A DNA stretch of 64,000 nt from Tessaracoccus aquimaris (GTDB lineage Bacteria; Actinomycetota; Actinomycetes; Propionibacteriales; Propionibacteriaceae), in contig NZ_CP019606.1 of assembly GCF_001997345.1 (NCBI RefSeq), forward strand, positions 558,001 to 622,000, read 5' to 3'. How positions within the stretch are numbered: the first letter of the stretch is position 1; each line of letters starts with the position of its first letter. The notes under the pieces were generated by a model, which saw nothing but the letters and a program-made list of their open reading frames with translations, was not told the origin of the DNA and ran no database searches. The translations under genes and the position numbers were made by a program. Below, piece by piece: positions 9,601 through 18,853 of this stretch.

Positions 9601-10219
9601 CGAACGCAACCTCGCCATCCTCGGACGGGTCAACCCGCTCGCGCTCGAGGAATTCGACGCCATGACGGCGCGACACCAGTTCCTCGCCGAACAGTTGGAG
9701 GACCTGCGCCAGACCCGCACCGACCTGATCGACATCGTCGCCGAGGTCGACAAGCGCGTCCAGGAGGTCTTCGAGGCCGCCTACCTCGACGTCGAGAAGA
9801 GCTTCCGCTCCGTCTTCGCGCGGCTGTTCCCCGGTGGCGAGGGCAGGCTGATCCTGACCGAACCCGGCGACTGGCTCACCACCGGCGTCGACGTCGAGGC
9901 CCGCCCCGCGGGCAAGCAGGTCAAGCGACTCTCGCTGCTCTCTGGCGGCGAGCGGTCGCTTGTCGCCGTCGCCTTCCTCGTGTCGCTGTTCATCGCCCGG
10001 CCCAGCCCCTTCTACATCCTCGACGAAGTGGAGGCGGCCCTCGACGACGCGAACCTCGGCCGCCTGCTCGGCATCTACGAGGAACTGCGCGCCAACTCCC
10101 AGTTGCTCATCATCACGCACCAGAAGCGGACGATGGAGATCGCCGACTCGCTCTACGGCGTCACGATGCGCGGCGACGGCATCTCGACGGTCGTGTCGCA
10201 GCGTCTCGCGGAAGGGTGA
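6682..10219 (+). CDS. smc: chromosome segregation protein SMC, with two one-base frameshifts
   Basis: ATPase of the condensin complex that organises and segregates the chromosome. The N-terminal head has Walker [10 protein letters not shown] (about residues 33-41) and [11 protein letters not shown]. Long Ala/Glu/Arg-rich coiled coils flank a hinge near residues 500-640. The C-terminal head has [17 protein letters not shown] and Walker [14 protein letters not shown]. Two breaks interrupt the frame: at about 7654-7656, where GAC at 7656 resumes [15 protein letters not shown], and at about 8450-8453, where GAG at 8453 resumes [15 protein letters not shown]. Each is repaired by one added base, giving 1,179 residues, normal for the family. 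The ATG is three bases after gtrA. Confidence 0.94.
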
Positions 10220-10299
10220 CGCGCCGCGCCGGATAGTGGGGATACCGAGGATCGCTGGCACAATGGGTGACGCTTCCCCAGCGTTTGTGAGGTTCTCCC

Positions 10300-10497
10300 A
10301 TGATGTTCGCCGTGTCGATCACGCTCCTGCTCATCCTCGTGGCCGCGGCCGCGGTCTTCCTGGTCGTCGGCGTCTCGTCCGGGCACGTCCGGGTCAAGCA
10401 CCAGCGCGTCGAACAGATCGCGCTAGCGGCGGACCAGCGCCTCAACGGCAGGGGAGAGGTGCCCCAGTTCCTGCAGCGCCTCGACAACCGCCGCTGA
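10300..10497 (+). CDS. small single-pass membrane protein, 65 aa
   Basis: A short protein beginning MMFAVSITLLLILVAAAAVF, a membrane segment covering about residues 3-28, followed by a basic cytoplasmic tail (HVRVKHQRVEQIALAADQRL). The ATG at 10300 has GAGG a few bases upstream; an adjacent ATG at 10303 is equally possible. It lies 80 bases after smc on the same strand and one base from the end of the convergent lipoprotein gene. No family is recognised; size and topology resemble accessory peptides of membrane complexes. Confidence 0.6.
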   Translation: MMFAVSITLLLILVAAAAVFLVVGVSSGHVRVKHQRVEQIALAADQRLNGRGEVPQFLQRLDNRR

Positions 10498-10498
10498 G

Positions 10499-11185
10499 CT
10501 ACTCCGGGTACGCATACTCCAGGCTCGCCTCTGTGGCCGTCGCACCGGTCGCCGGGCTCGGGTTGAGCTTCAGCAGCGTCAACTTCGCCGCGCCGACCTC
10601 TGTGCCGTGGGCACCCACCTGCACCGTCCGCTCGTCGCCCGCAGGGTCGCGGTAGGTGACCTCCACGGTGCGGTCCGCGAGGCTCAGCAGCGTCAGCGAC
10701 GAACCGTCGTCGAGTTCGATGCTGTCGCCCGCCTTCAACGTGACCTGTTGCCACGTCGTGGCGCGGGGCGCGGGCTGCTCTATCTTCGGAATCTGGAGCG
10801 TCGCGGAGTCGCCCGCTGAGATCAGCGTGACGGTGACGCCGTCGACGCTGACGGACTCGTCCGCGCGAAGCAAGATGTGCTCGCCCGTCTCGATGACGGC
10901 GAACGTCGCGACGCCGTCCTGCGACCCGGTATAGGCGACGGAGCGGTCCGCGGAGATCTGGCCCACCGCCATCTTGTTGATCTGCACCCACGCCATCCCC
11001 TGCGGCGGCGTGATGGGTCGCGTGGGCGTCGGGGCCGGGGGCGTCGGGGTCGGGCGCTCGGTCGGGGAGGGGCTGGTCGCGGGTGGTGGATCGGGCCTCG
11101 TGGGCACCGGTCCCGGCGACTGGCAGCCCGTCAACGTCACCACCCACGCCGCGATGAGCGCCCCTACCGCTCGGTCAATGCGCAT
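10499..11185 (-). CDS. putative lipoprotein with proline-rich linker
   Basis: Exported lipoprotein of unknown role. From the ATG at 11185 (AAAGGAGG seven bases upstream) the sequence is MRIDRAVGALIAAWVVTLTGC, a type II signal peptide with lipobox LTGC. A Pro/Thr/Ser-rich stretch of about 35 residues (PTPTPPAPTPTRPITPP) would span the cell wall. The remaining ~150 residues look like a beta-rich domain with repeated short strands (GDSIELDDGSSLTLLSLADR). A longer start at 11209 would bury the signal peptide behind a non-hydrophobic extension and is less likely. It is divergent from ftsY. Confidence 0.78.
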   Translation of the reverse strand: MRIDRAVGALIAAWVVTLTGCQSPGPVPTRPDPPPATSPSPTERPTPTPPAPTPTRPITPPQGMAWVQINKMAVGQISADRSVAYTGSQDGVATFAVIETGEHILLRADESVSVDGVTVTLISAGDSATLQIPKIEQPAPRATTWQQVTLKAGDSIELDDGSSLTLLSLADRTVEVTYRDPAGDERTVQVGAHGTEVGAAKLTLLKLNPSPATGATATEASLEYAYPE

Positions 11186-11264
11186 CTGACAACCTCCTTT
11201 GGTAAGCAAGGTAGCGCCTCGGCGGATCGGATGCGCCGATGCAGGGCTGTCGGCCTCCCCTCGG

Positions 11265-11270
11265 TAGGAT
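11265..11270 (+). promoter_or_regulatory. -10 element for a probably leaderless ftsY transcript
   Basis: TAGGAT at 11265-11270 is followed by seven bases and then GTG at 11278. Transcription beginning at or next to the start codon would give a leaderless message, common in actinobacteria. No -35 consensus is seen. Confidence 0.45.
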
Positions 11271-11277
11271 GACCGGC

Positions 11278-12498
11278 GTGTGGATTTTCTGGACAGTAAT
11301 CGCGATCGTCGGCCTCGCCATCCTCATCGGAGGCGCCGTCGTCTACCTCGACGGACGCAAGCAGCGTGAGCTCGAACAGGCCGAGAAGGGCGAACTGGAG
11401 GCGGCCACCGGCGACGAGGACGTCGTCGTCGCGCCCCCTCTGTCGGAGTTCGACGACCCCGAGGGTGCGGGCGTCGGGGTCGAGACCATCGAGCGGCCCG
11501 CCGAGCCCGTCGTCGAGGCCGAGACGGTCGCCGTCGAGGAGCCCGTCGCCCCCGAACTGGACCGCCCCGAGGCCCCGCTCAGCCGCTGGGCGCGGCTGCG
11601 TCGCCGGCTGTCCTCCAGCAACAACGCCCTGGCCCGCGCGCTCGCGGACCTGCTCTCGGTCGACAAGATCGACGCCGACGTCTGGGACGACTTCGAGACC
11701 ACGCTGATCACCTCCGACCTCGGCGTCGGCCCCGCCACCGAGCTGACCGACGCGCTGCGCAAGCGGCTCGCCGTCGATGGGGTCGCCGACCCGGCCGAGG
11801 CCAAGGAGGTCCTCACCGAGGAACTCCTGAAGCTGGTCGACCCGAGCCTCGACCGCTCGCTGAACCTCACCCCCGCCAAGGAGGGCGACCCGGCCGTCGT
11901 GCTGGTCGTCGGCGTCAACGGCACCGGCAAGACCACCACGGTCGGCAAGCTGGCGCGCGTCCTGGTCGCTGACGACAAGTCGGTCGTACTCGGCGCCGCA
12001 GATACCTTCCGCGCCGCAGCCGCCGAGCAGTTGGCGACCTGGGGTGAGCGCGTCGGCGTCGAGACCGTCCGCTCCGACGTGGACGGCGCAGACCCCGCCT
12101 CCGTCGCCTTCGACGCCGTCGCCAAGGGCGTCGAGAGCGGCGCCGACGTCGTGATCGTCGACACCGCTGGGCGGCTGCACACCAAGACCGGCCTGATGGA
12201 CGAGCTCGGCAAGGTCAAGCGCGTCATCGAGAAGAAGGCCCCCGTCACGGAGGTGCTGCTCGTCCTCGACGCGACCACCGGCCAGAACGGCATGACGCAG
12301 GCGCGGATCTTCGCGGAGGTCGTCGACGTCACCGGCATCGTGCTGACCAAGCTCGACGGCTCCGCCAAGGGCGGCATCGTGGTCCAGGTCCAGCGCGAGC
12401 TCGGCGTCCCCGTCAAGCTCGTCGGCCTCGGCGAGGGTGTCGACGACCTGGCCCCGTTCGACCCCGAGGGCTTCGTCCAGGGCATCCTCGGCGAGTAG
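11278..12498 (+). CDS. ftsY: signal recognition particle receptor FtsY
   Basis: GTPase that docks ribosome-SRP complexes at the membrane and partners Ffh encoded 2.4 kb away. It has an N-terminal membrane segment (WTVIAIVGLAILIGGAVVYL), an acidic linker of about 80 residues typical of actinobacterial FtsY, and the NG domain: G1 VGVNGTGKTTTVGKLA, AADTFRAAAAEQL, DTAGRLHTK and TKLDGSAKGG. The chosen GTG at 11278 agrees with the promoter TAGGAT seven bases upstream; an ATG at 11269 in frame would fall within that promoter. Length is 406 residues. Confidence 0.95.
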   Translation: MWIFWTVIAIVGLAILIGGAVVYLDGRKQRELEQAEKGELEAATGDEDVVVAPPLSEFDDPEGAGVGVETIERPAEPVVEAETVAVEEPVAPELDRPEAPLSRWARLRRRLSSSNNALARALADLLSVDKIDADVWDDFETTLITSDLGVGPATELTDALRKRLAVDGVADPAEAKEVLTEELLKLVDPSLDRSLNLTPAKEGDPAVVLVVGVNGTGKTTTVGKLARVLVADDKSVVLGAADTFRAAAAEQLATWGERVGVETVRSDVDGADPASVAFDAVAKGVESGADVVIVDTAGRLHTKTGLMDELGKVKRVIEKKAPVTEVLLVLDATTGQNGMTQARIFAEVVDVTGIVLTKLDGSAKGGIVVQVQRELGVPVKLVGLGEGVDDLAPFDPEGFVQGILGE

Positions 12499-12522
12499 CC
12501 GCCCGCCGGCTGCCGCGCCGGG

Positions 12523-14802
12523 CTAGGCGACCGTCGCCAGCGCGAGCGGCAGGACGGCGTCTGCGCCCGCCAACCGGAGCAGTCGACCCGCCACCGTCAT
12601 GGTCCAGCGCGAGTCGATCAGGTCGTCGACCAGCAGCACCGGGCCGCTCAGCGTGGCGAGCCGCTCCGCCATCGCGGGAGGAACGCTGAACCGCGACCAC
12701 AGGTCCCTGACCCGGAACGCGCTGTTGGCGGCCGCGTCCATCGCCCCCTCGCGCAGCGCAAGCGGGCCGAGCGGCTCGAGGCGCCCAGCCCGGGCGATCC
12801 CGGCGCCGAGCGACTCCACCAGCCCTGGGCGATCCGCGCTCGGGACCCAGGCGACCGCCACGGGCCGCTCGTCCCAGTCCCACTCCTTCAGCACCCGCAG
12901 CACCGCGGCGGCGAGCGCAGGCGGGAGGTCCCGGTCGACCGGTCGACCGTCCCGGTCCGGCGCGAACAGTTCGCGCAGCGAGTTCCCGTAGCCGAGGTCG
13001 GTCAGCCTGGCCACGGCGCGGCCCTCTGAGACCTGCTCCTCCGCGGGCAGTTTGCCCTTGACGGGCTTGCCAGCGACCGTGACGCCGACCCGGTCGAGGC
13101 CCTGCGGCCACATCGCGCGGACCTGCACCTCGACGCCGACGCGGTCGAGCGTGGCCTGCGCGCCCTGCTCCATGTCCAGGGACACGTCGCTCGGGTACCA
13201 CTGGCCAGCGCACCGGTCGCACCGACCGCACGGCGCGCTTGCGGGGTCGTCGAGCGAGCGGGTCAGGAACGCCATCCGGCAGTCGATGTCGCCCTGGTAC
13301 TCCAGCATCGAGCGCTGCTCGGCGACGCGCGCCTCCGCGATCCGCTCGTAGCGGTCCCGGTCGTAGGCCCACGGCTGGCCCGTCGAGGTCCAGCCGCCCT
13401 GCCCGTTCTCGACGGCCCCGTCGACCGCCAGGACCTTCAGCAGCAGTTCCAACTGGCCGCGCCGCAGGTCGACGCGCGCCTCCAGGGCCGCGGCCGACAG
13501 CGGGCGATCCGAGGATCGCAGCGCCTCGAGCACCGCGTCGGCGCGTGCCTGGGTCGGCATCGCGTTCGTCGCGAAGTAGTGCCAGATGTCGCGGTCCTCC
13601 AGGCCCGGCAGCAGCAGCACGTCCGCGCTGTCGGTGGCGCGGCCCGCGCGGCCGACCTGCTGGTAGTAGGCGACGGGCGAGTTGGGCGATCCGAGGTGGA
13701 CGACGAAGCCGAGGTCTGGCTTGTCGAAGCCCATCCCGAGCGCCGAGGTCGCCACCAGGGCCTTGACCTCGTTGTTCTTGAGCGCCTCCTCCGCCGCCAG
13801 GCGTTCGGCCTGGTCCGTGCGACCGGTGTAGGCCAGGACGGCGTGGCCGGCCTTGCGCAGCAGCGCCGCCGTCTCCTCGGCGGAGGACACCGTCAGGCAG
13901 TAGACGATGCCGCTGCCGGGCAGGTCGTTCAGGTGCTGCGACAGCCACGCGAGCCGACGCCACGACGTGCCGAGTTCCAGCACCCCGAGCCTCAGTGACT
14001 CGCGCCCGAGCGGCCCGCGCAGCGTGAACACCTCGTGCCCACCCGCGGCCATCTGCTCGGCGACGTCGTGCACGACGCGCTCGTTGGCGGTGGCGGTGGT
14101 CGCCAGGATCGGCACGTCGGCCGGCAGGTCGGCGATCAGGGTGCGGATGCGTCGGTAGTCGGGCCGGAAGTCGTGGCCCCAGTCGCTGATGCAGTGCGCC
14201 TCGTCGATGACGAGCAGCCCCGCGGTGCCGATCAGGCGGGGGAGTTGCTCGGCTCGGAACCGCGGGTTGACCAGGCGCTCGGGGGAGACCAACAGCACGT
14301 CGAGGGCGTCGTCGTCGAGCATCCGCTCGATGTCGGACCATTCGGTGACATTGGCCGAGTTGATCGCGGCGGCACGGACCCCGGCGCGCTCGGCCGCGGC
14401 GACCTGGTCGCGCATCAGCGCAAGCAGCGGCGACACGATCAGCGCAGGCCCGGCGCCCGCGCGGCGCTGCAGCAGCGCGGCGATGAAGTAGACGGCCGAC
14501 TTGCCCCAGCCGGTGCGCTGCACCACGAGCGCCCTGCGGTGCTGCGCCACGAGGGCCTCGATGGCCTCGAACTGCCCGGGATGGAAGTCCGCACCGGGGT
14601 TGCCGGTCAGCGCCCGCAGGATCTCGAGGGCCTCCTCGCGCAGGCCCTTGTTGCCCCGGTCGACGGCACCGCGGGTGGGGACCGGGACGCTTGCGCGGGG
14701 CGCCGCGACGGCCGACTGGAGGTCGGCTGGCGGCTCGTCCCACGGGTCGGGTGGGAGTTCGTCGAAGTCCGGGGGCGGTTCCTGGTCCCACGCGTCAGTC
14801 AT
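12523..14802 (-). CDS. RecQ-like DNA helicase with C-terminal phosphoribosyltransferase-like domain
   Basis: ATP-dependent 3'-5' DNA helicase of the RecQ group. Motifs: Walker A QRTGWGKSAVYF, motif II DEAHCISDWGHDFRPDYRR, ATTATAN and QQVGRAGRA, with a zinc-binding cluster CRMAF ... CGRCDRC. After the winged-helix-like region, the last ~120 residues end in VLLVDDLIDSRWTMTVAG, which matches the PRPP-binding loop of phosphoribosyltransferases (acidic pair followed by small residues and Thr). This is an arrangement known in actinobacterial RecQ homologues but with no established role. The ATG at 14802 gives 759 residues. It converges on ftsY with a 24-base gap and is divergent from ffh. Confidence 0.88.
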   Translation of the reverse strand: MTDAWDQEPPPDFDELPPDPWDEPPADLQSAVAAPRASVPVPTRGAVDRGNKGLREEALEILRALTGNPGADFHPGQFEAIEALVAQHRRALVVQRTGWGKSAVYFIAALLQRRAGAGPALIVSPLLALMRDQVAAAERAGVRAAAINSANVTEWSDIERMLDDDALDVLLVSPERLVNPRFRAEQLPRLIGTAGLLVIDEAHCISDWGHDFRPDYRRIRTLIADLPADVPILATTATANERVVHDVAEQMAAGGHEVFTLRGPLGRESLRLGVLELGTSWRRLAWLSQHLNDLPGSGIVYCLTVSSAEETAALLRKAGHAVLAYTGRTDQAERLAAEEALKNNEVKALVATSALGMGFDKPDLGFVVHLGSPNSPVAYYQQVGRAGRATDSADVLLLPGLEDRDIWHYFATNAMPTQARADAVLEALRSSDRPLSAAALEARVDLRRGQLELLLKVLAVDGAVENGQGGWTSTGQPWAYDRDRYERIAEARVAEQRSMLEYQGDIDCRMAFLTRSLDDPASAPCGRCDRCAGQWYPSDVSLDMEQGAQATLDRVGVEVQVRAMWPQGLDRVGVTVAGKPVKGKLPAEEQVSEGRAVARLTDLGYGNSLRELFAPDRDGRPVDRDLPPALAAAVLRVLKEWDWDERPVAVAWVPSADRPGLVESLGAGIARAGRLEPLGPLALREGAMDAAANSAFRVRDLWSRFSVPPAMAERLATLSGPVLLVDDLIDSRWTMTVAGRLLRLAGADAVLPLALATVA

Positions 14803-14906
14803 GCCCCCTAGCCTTCCACGCCCTGCCGACACGTCGCGATCGGTGACCGGCGGGGCCTTTGAGTATCCTTGGGTTCGATCACGCACATCTGCGAAGGGTA
14901 AACCCA

Positions 14907-16430
14907 GTGTTCGACACGCTGCAGGACCGGCTTTCGACGGTCTTCAAGGGGCTGCGCTCCAAGGGACGCCTCACCGAGGCCGACATCGACGCCACCATGC
15001 GGGAGATCCGCATCGCGCTGCTCGAGGCGGACGTCAACCTGGGCGTCGTGAAGGAGTTCGTCGCCTCGGTGAAGGCCGGCGCCCTCGACTCCGAGGTGTC
15101 GAAGGCACTCAACCCTTCGCAGCAGATCATCAAGATCGTCAACGACGAACTGGTCTCCATCCTCGGCGGCGAGGCGCGCACCATCCGCTTCGCGAAGCGC
15201 CCCCCGACGGTCATCATGCTCGCCGGCCTCCAGGGCGCTGGCAAGACGACGCTCGCGGGCAAGCTCGGCAAGTGGCTGCGCGACAACAAGCACGCGCCGC
15301 TGCTGGTCGCGGCCGACCTCCAGCGCCCCAACGCCGTCAACCAGTTGCAGATCGTCGGCGAGCGCGCCGGGGTGCACGTCTTCGCACCCGAGCCGGGCAA
15401 CGGCGTCGGCGACCCCGTCGACGTGGCGCGCCGCGCGATCGCGCACGCCGAGGCGAAGCTGTACGACGTCGTCATCGTCGACACCGCGGGCCGGCTGGGC
15501 GTCGATCAGGAACTGATGCGGCAGGCCGCCAACATCAAGGCGGCCGTTGAGCCCGACGAGACCCTGTTCGTCGTCGACGCCATGATCGGCCAGGACGCCG
15601 TCAACACCGCAAAGGCGTTCGACGAGGGCGTCGGCGTGGACGGCGTGGTGCTCACCAAGCTCGACGGCGACGCCCGCGGCGGTGCGGCGCTGTCGATCGC
15701 GCGGGTGCTGGGCAAGCCCATCATGTTCGCCTCCAACGGCGAGGGCCTCTCCGACTTCGACATGTTCCACCCCGACCGGATGGCCTCGCGCATCCTCGGG
15801 ATGGGCGACATGCTCACCCTCATCGAGCAGGCCGAGAAGACCTTCGACGCCGAACAGTCGCGCGCCGCGGCCGAGAAGCTGATGGGGAAGAATCAGTTCG
15901 GCCTCCAGGACTTCCTCTCCCAGATGCAGCAGTTGCGCAAGATGGGCCCGATGTCGAAGATCCTCGGCATGCTGCCCGGCGCAGGCCAGTTCAAGCAGGC
16001 GATCAACGAGATCGACGAGAAGGAGATCGACCGGATCGAGGCGATCATCAACGCCATGACCCCGAAGGAGCGCGACGACGTCTCGATCCTCAACGGGTCG
16101 CGCCGGGCGCGCATCGCCAAGGGCGCGGGCGTCCAGGTCTCCGACGTCAACAAGTTGGTCAACCGCTTCGTCGAGGCCCGCAAGATGATGGAGTCGCTCG
16201 CAGGCGGCGGCATGCCGGGAATGCCCGGGATGCCTGGCATGGGCGGGGGTCGACGCGCGGGGTCGAAGAAGCAGCAGGGCAAGAAGGGACGCAAGTCCGG
16301 GTCGCGCCCGAACCGGCCGCAGCCTGTGCAGCAGGCGCCGAAGGCCCCGCAGCTTCCGCAGTCGATGGACGACTTCGAGCTTCCCCCGGAGCTCGCGAAG
16401 ATGTTCAACGAGAACAAGCCCAAGTTCTAG
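14907..16430 (+). CDS. ffh: signal recognition particle protein Ffh (SRP54)
   Basis: GTPase subunit of the signal recognition particle, binding signal sequences and 4.5S RNA. N domain VFDTLQDRLSTVFKGLRSKG; G domain with G1 GLQGAGKTTLAGKLG, DLQRPNAVNQL, DTAGRLGVDQEL and TKLDGDARGG; M domain rich in methionine (FGLQDFLSQMQQLRKMGPM). The C-terminal tail has GMPGMPGMPGM followed by a basic stretch. The GTG at 14907 is chosen because the conserved N domain begins there and GGGT lies nine bases upstream; upstream in-frame ATGs at 14859 would add non-conserved residues. 507 residues. A TATCCT at 14864-14869 may be the -10. Confidence 0.96.
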   Translation: MFDTLQDRLSTVFKGLRSKGRLTEADIDATMREIRIALLEADVNLGVVKEFVASVKAGALDSEVSKALNPSQQIIKIVNDELVSILGGEARTIRFAKRPPTVIMLAGLQGAGKTTLAGKLGKWLRDNKHAPLLVAADLQRPNAVNQLQIVGERAGVHVFAPEPGNGVGDPVDVARRAIAHAEAKLYDVVIVDTAGRLGVDQELMRQAANIKAAVEPDETLFVVDAMIGQDAVNTAKAFDEGVGVDGVVLTKLDGDARGGAALSIARVLGKPIMFASNGEGLSDFDMFHPDRMASRILGMGDMLTLIEQAEKTFDAEQSRAAAEKLMGKNQFGLQDFLSQMQQLRKMGPMSKILGMLPGAGQFKQAINEIDEKEIDRIEAIINAMTPKERDDVSILNGSRRARIAKGAGVQVSDVNKLVNRFVEARKMMESLAGGGMPGMPGMPGMGGGRRAGSKKQQGKKGRKSGSRPNRPQPVQQAPKAPQLPQSMDDFELPPELAKMFNENKPKF

Positions 16431-16477
16431 CCCCTCCCACCGGTCGACCCGGCAGGGGTCGAGCCGGAATCGGTGAC

Positions 16478-16483
16478 TAGGCT
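16478..16483 (+). promoter_or_regulatory. -10 element for a probably leaderless amidohydrolase transcript
   Basis: TAGGCT at 16478-16483 with six bases before the ATG at 16490, so the transcript likely begins at or within a base or two of the start codon. There is no separate ribosome-binding sequence. Confidence 0.45.
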
Positions 16484-16489
16484 GAGGCC

Positions 16490-17557
16490 ATGAGCTCACT
16501 GCACCTGCGCGGCATCCTTCTTCCAGACGGCGAACCGGGCGAACTGTGGGTCCGCGACGGCGTCCTGGCCGACGAACCGGTCGCCGACGCGACCACGCTG
16601 GAGGGCTACCTCATCCCTGGCCTTGTCGACGCGCACTGTCACCTCGGTCTGGGGCCTGACGGCGCCGTCAGCCCCGAGACCGCCCGCAGGCAGGCGCTCG
16701 ACGACCTCGCCGCGGGCACCATGCTCGTCCGCGACGCGGGCTCCCCGTCCGACACGAGGTGGATCCAGGGCGAGGACGACCTGCCCCGCCTGCTGCGCGC
16801 CGGTCGGCACATCGCGCGCCCGAAGCGGTACCTGCGCGGCCTCGGCGCGGAGGTCGAGCCGGAGGACCTGGTCGAGCAGGTGCGCCACGAGGCCCGCTCC
16901 GGCGACGGCTGGGTCAAGCTGGTGGGGGACTGGATCGACCGGTCCGTCGGCGATCTCTCGCCCCTGTGGCCCGCCGACGTCGCCAGTCTGGCGATCGCGG
17001 CCGCCCACGAGGAGGGCGCGCGCGTCACCGCCCACTGCTTCGGCGAGCAGTCGGTCGCCGAACTCGTCGCGGCAGGCATCGACTGCATCGAGCACGGCAC
17101 CGGGATGAGCGACGACGTGATCGCCGAGATGGCCGAGCGCGGCACCGCGCTGGTGCCGACCATGATCAACCTGGCCCGGTTCCCGATGTACGCGGCGCCC
17201 GCCAAGGACAAGTACCCGACCTACTTCGCGCACATGACCGACCTGTACGCGCGACGCAAGCAGACCGTCGGCAAGGCCATCGATGCGGGCGTGCAGGTCT
17301 ACGCCGGCACCGACGCGGGCACCGTCGTGCCGCACGGCCAGATCCGCTCTGAGATCGAAGAACTGGCAGAGGTGGGCGGCAACGACTTCGCGCTGGGCGC
17401 CGCCAGTTGGCGCGCCCGAGGCTGGCTCGGCGCGGGCACGCTCCATCCGGGGGACAGCGCCGACCTGATCGTCCTCGACGCCGACCCGCGAGAGGACCTG
17501 TCGACCATCTACCGTCCGAAGGCCCTGATCCTGCGGGGCAATATCCTCGATATCTGA
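16490..17557 (+). CDS. metal-dependent amidohydrolase family protein
   Basis: Hydrolase of the amidohydrolase superfamily (imidazolonepropionase/dipeptidase-like branch). The metal ligands appear in order: GLVDAHCHLG (HxH), KLVGDW (candidate bridging lysine), VTAHCFGEQ, IDCIEHGTGM and YAGTDAGTVV (the final aspartate). The 355-residue protein closes with a beta-sandwich-like piece, LHPGDSADLIVLDADP, as in cyclic amidohydrolases and prolidases of this group. No signal peptide. The substrate cannot be assigned from sequence; peptide-like or cyclic amide substrates are typical. The next gene, sppA-like, follows after 47 bases and may be co-transcribed. Confidence 0.85.
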   Translation: MSSLHLRGILLPDGEPGELWVRDGVLADEPVADATTLEGYLIPGLVDAHCHLGLGPDGAVSPETARRQALDDLAAGTMLVRDAGSPSDTRWIQGEDDLPRLLRAGRHIARPKRYLRGLGAEVEPEDLVEQVRHEARSGDGWVKLVGDWIDRSVGDLSPLWPADVASLAIAAAHEEGARVTAHCFGEQSVAELVAAGIDCIEHGTGMSDDVIAEMAERGTALVPTMINLARFPMYAAPAKDKYPTYFAHMTDLYARRKQTVGKAIDAGVQVYAGTDAGTVVPHGQIRSEIEELAEVGGNDFALGAASWRARGWLGAGTLHPGDSADLIVLDADPREDLSTIYRPKALILRGNILDI

Positions 17558-17604
17558 GCCCGACAACGGCCTGAGACCCGACCCCACCGAAAGGCCTGGA
17601 CCTC

Positions 17605-18825
17605 ATGGACAACGACCCGGACCTGACCTCCTTCCCGCCACCGCACCCGCGCGACCAACGCGTCGACCACGTCGACGCCCCGCAGCCACGCCCTCAACCC
17701 GCCAACCCTGGCCCGCCGCCGCCCGTCGCGACGCTGGACAGGAAGCCGCAGGGCACTTTCGCCCGCGGCTTCGGCTGGGGCACCGGCATCGCCACCGGCG
17801 TCGCGGTGGTCGGCACCGCGCTGAGCCTGCTCAGCCTGATCGGCCTCTGGGCGATGGCCGCGGCCTTGCTGGCCACCGGCGGCCAACCGAGCGAGCAGAC
17901 CACCGTGGTGTGGGGCAGCGGTTCCGAGCGGCTGCGGGCCATCGAGATCTCCGGCGCCATCATGGCCGAGTCGAGCGACGGGTCGCTGCTGTCGGCAGGC
18001 ACTTACGGCTACGAGGTCGCCCGGGAACTCGACGGCCTCAGCAAGGACGACGGCGCTGGCGTTGTGCTGCTCGTCAACACCCCCGGCGGCAGCATCGCGG
18101 GCTCGAAGGCCATCTCCGACGCGATCGAGCGCTACCAGGAGCGGACCGGCCAGAAGGTGCTCGTGCACGTCAGTTCGATGTCGGCCTCCGGCGGCGTCTA
18201 CTCGACGGCCCCCGCGGACGAGATCATCGCCGACTACGGCTCGCTTGTCGGGTCGATCGGCGTGATCTTCGGCCCCTTCACGCACTACCAGGACGTCACG
18301 GGCACCACCGGCACCCTGCTTGAGTCGGGCGTCACCACCACGGGCGGCGTCACGCAGGAGTACCTCAGCCAGGGCACGGGCAAGGACTTCGGCAACCCGT
18401 TCCGCGCCATGACCGAGCGCGAGCGCGAGGTCTACATGGGCGGCCTCGAGCGCGAGTACGACGCGTTCGTGGCGCACGTCGCCGAGCACCGCGGCATCCC
18501 GGCCAAGACGATCGTCGACGACCTCGGCGCCTTCATGTTCGACCCGGTCACGGCGCAGGAGAAGAAGCTGATCGACTCGGTGATGGGCCGCGAGGAGTTC
18601 TTCCGGCACGCCGCCGAGACCGCAGGCCTCAACCCCGACGACACACGGGTGGAGGCGCTCAGCGCGCCCAGCGGGCTCGAGACGCTGCTCGGCGTCGAAC
18701 GCAGGCTCGGCCTCGCCCCGGCCGCCGACCAGGGCAATGGGGTCACCCCTGTGCTCAGCCAGGCGATCTGCGGCGGCATCCAGCCGCTGGCCCTCGCGGG
18801 AGACGTCCGCGCCCTCTGCGGCTGA
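17605..18825 (+). CDS. sppA: S49-family peptidase, SppA-like
   Basis: Membrane-anchored serine protease of the signal-peptide-peptidase A family, which degrades cleaved signal peptides or membrane proteins. A Pro-rich cytoplasmic N-terminus (~55 residues) precedes a hydrophobic span (GVAVVGTALSLLSLIGLWAM, about residues 72-92). The protease domain has VVLLVNTPGGSIAGS and the catalytic-serine element VSSMSASGGVYSTAPADEI, then SLVGSIGVIFGP. At 406 residues it is the short, single-domain form. The start ATG at 17605 is 12 bases after AAAGG. Confidence 0.9.
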   Translation: MDNDPDLTSFPPPHPRDQRVDHVDAPQPRPQPANPGPPPPVATLDRKPQGTFARGFGWGTGIATGVAVVGTALSLLSLIGLWAMAAALLATGGQPSEQTTVVWGSGSERLRAIEISGAIMAESSDGSLLSAGTYGYEVARELDGLSKDDGAGVVLLVNTPGGSIAGSKAISDAIERYQERTGQKVLVHVSSMSASGGVYSTAPADEIIADYGSLVGSIGVIFGPFTHYQDVTGTTGTLLESGVTTTGGVTQEYLSQGTGKDFGNPFRAMTEREREVYMGGLEREYDAFVAHVAEHRGIPAKTIVDDLGAFMFDPVTAQEKKLIDSVMGREEFFRHAAETAGLNPDDTRVEALSAPSGLETLLGVERRLGLAPAADQGNGVTPVLSQAICGGIQPLALAGDVRALCG

Positions 18826-18853
18826 CGGCTGGCTCGGCGAGCGGTGCCGTGGG

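Noticed and set aside
7805..10261. An 818-codon open frame antisense to smc
   Set aside because: It is a shadow of the coiled-coil codons; no recognisable domain and no ribosome site.
12413..14791. A long second minus-strand frame over the RecQ-like gene
   Set aside because: The translation is Arg/Gly/Pro-rich and motif-free, whereas the neighbouring frame holds all helicase motifs.
16206..16245. GMPGMPGM repeat in the ffh tail as a tandem DNA repeat of interest
   Set aside because: Met/Gly-rich tails are ordinary for the M domain of Ffh in actinobacteria.
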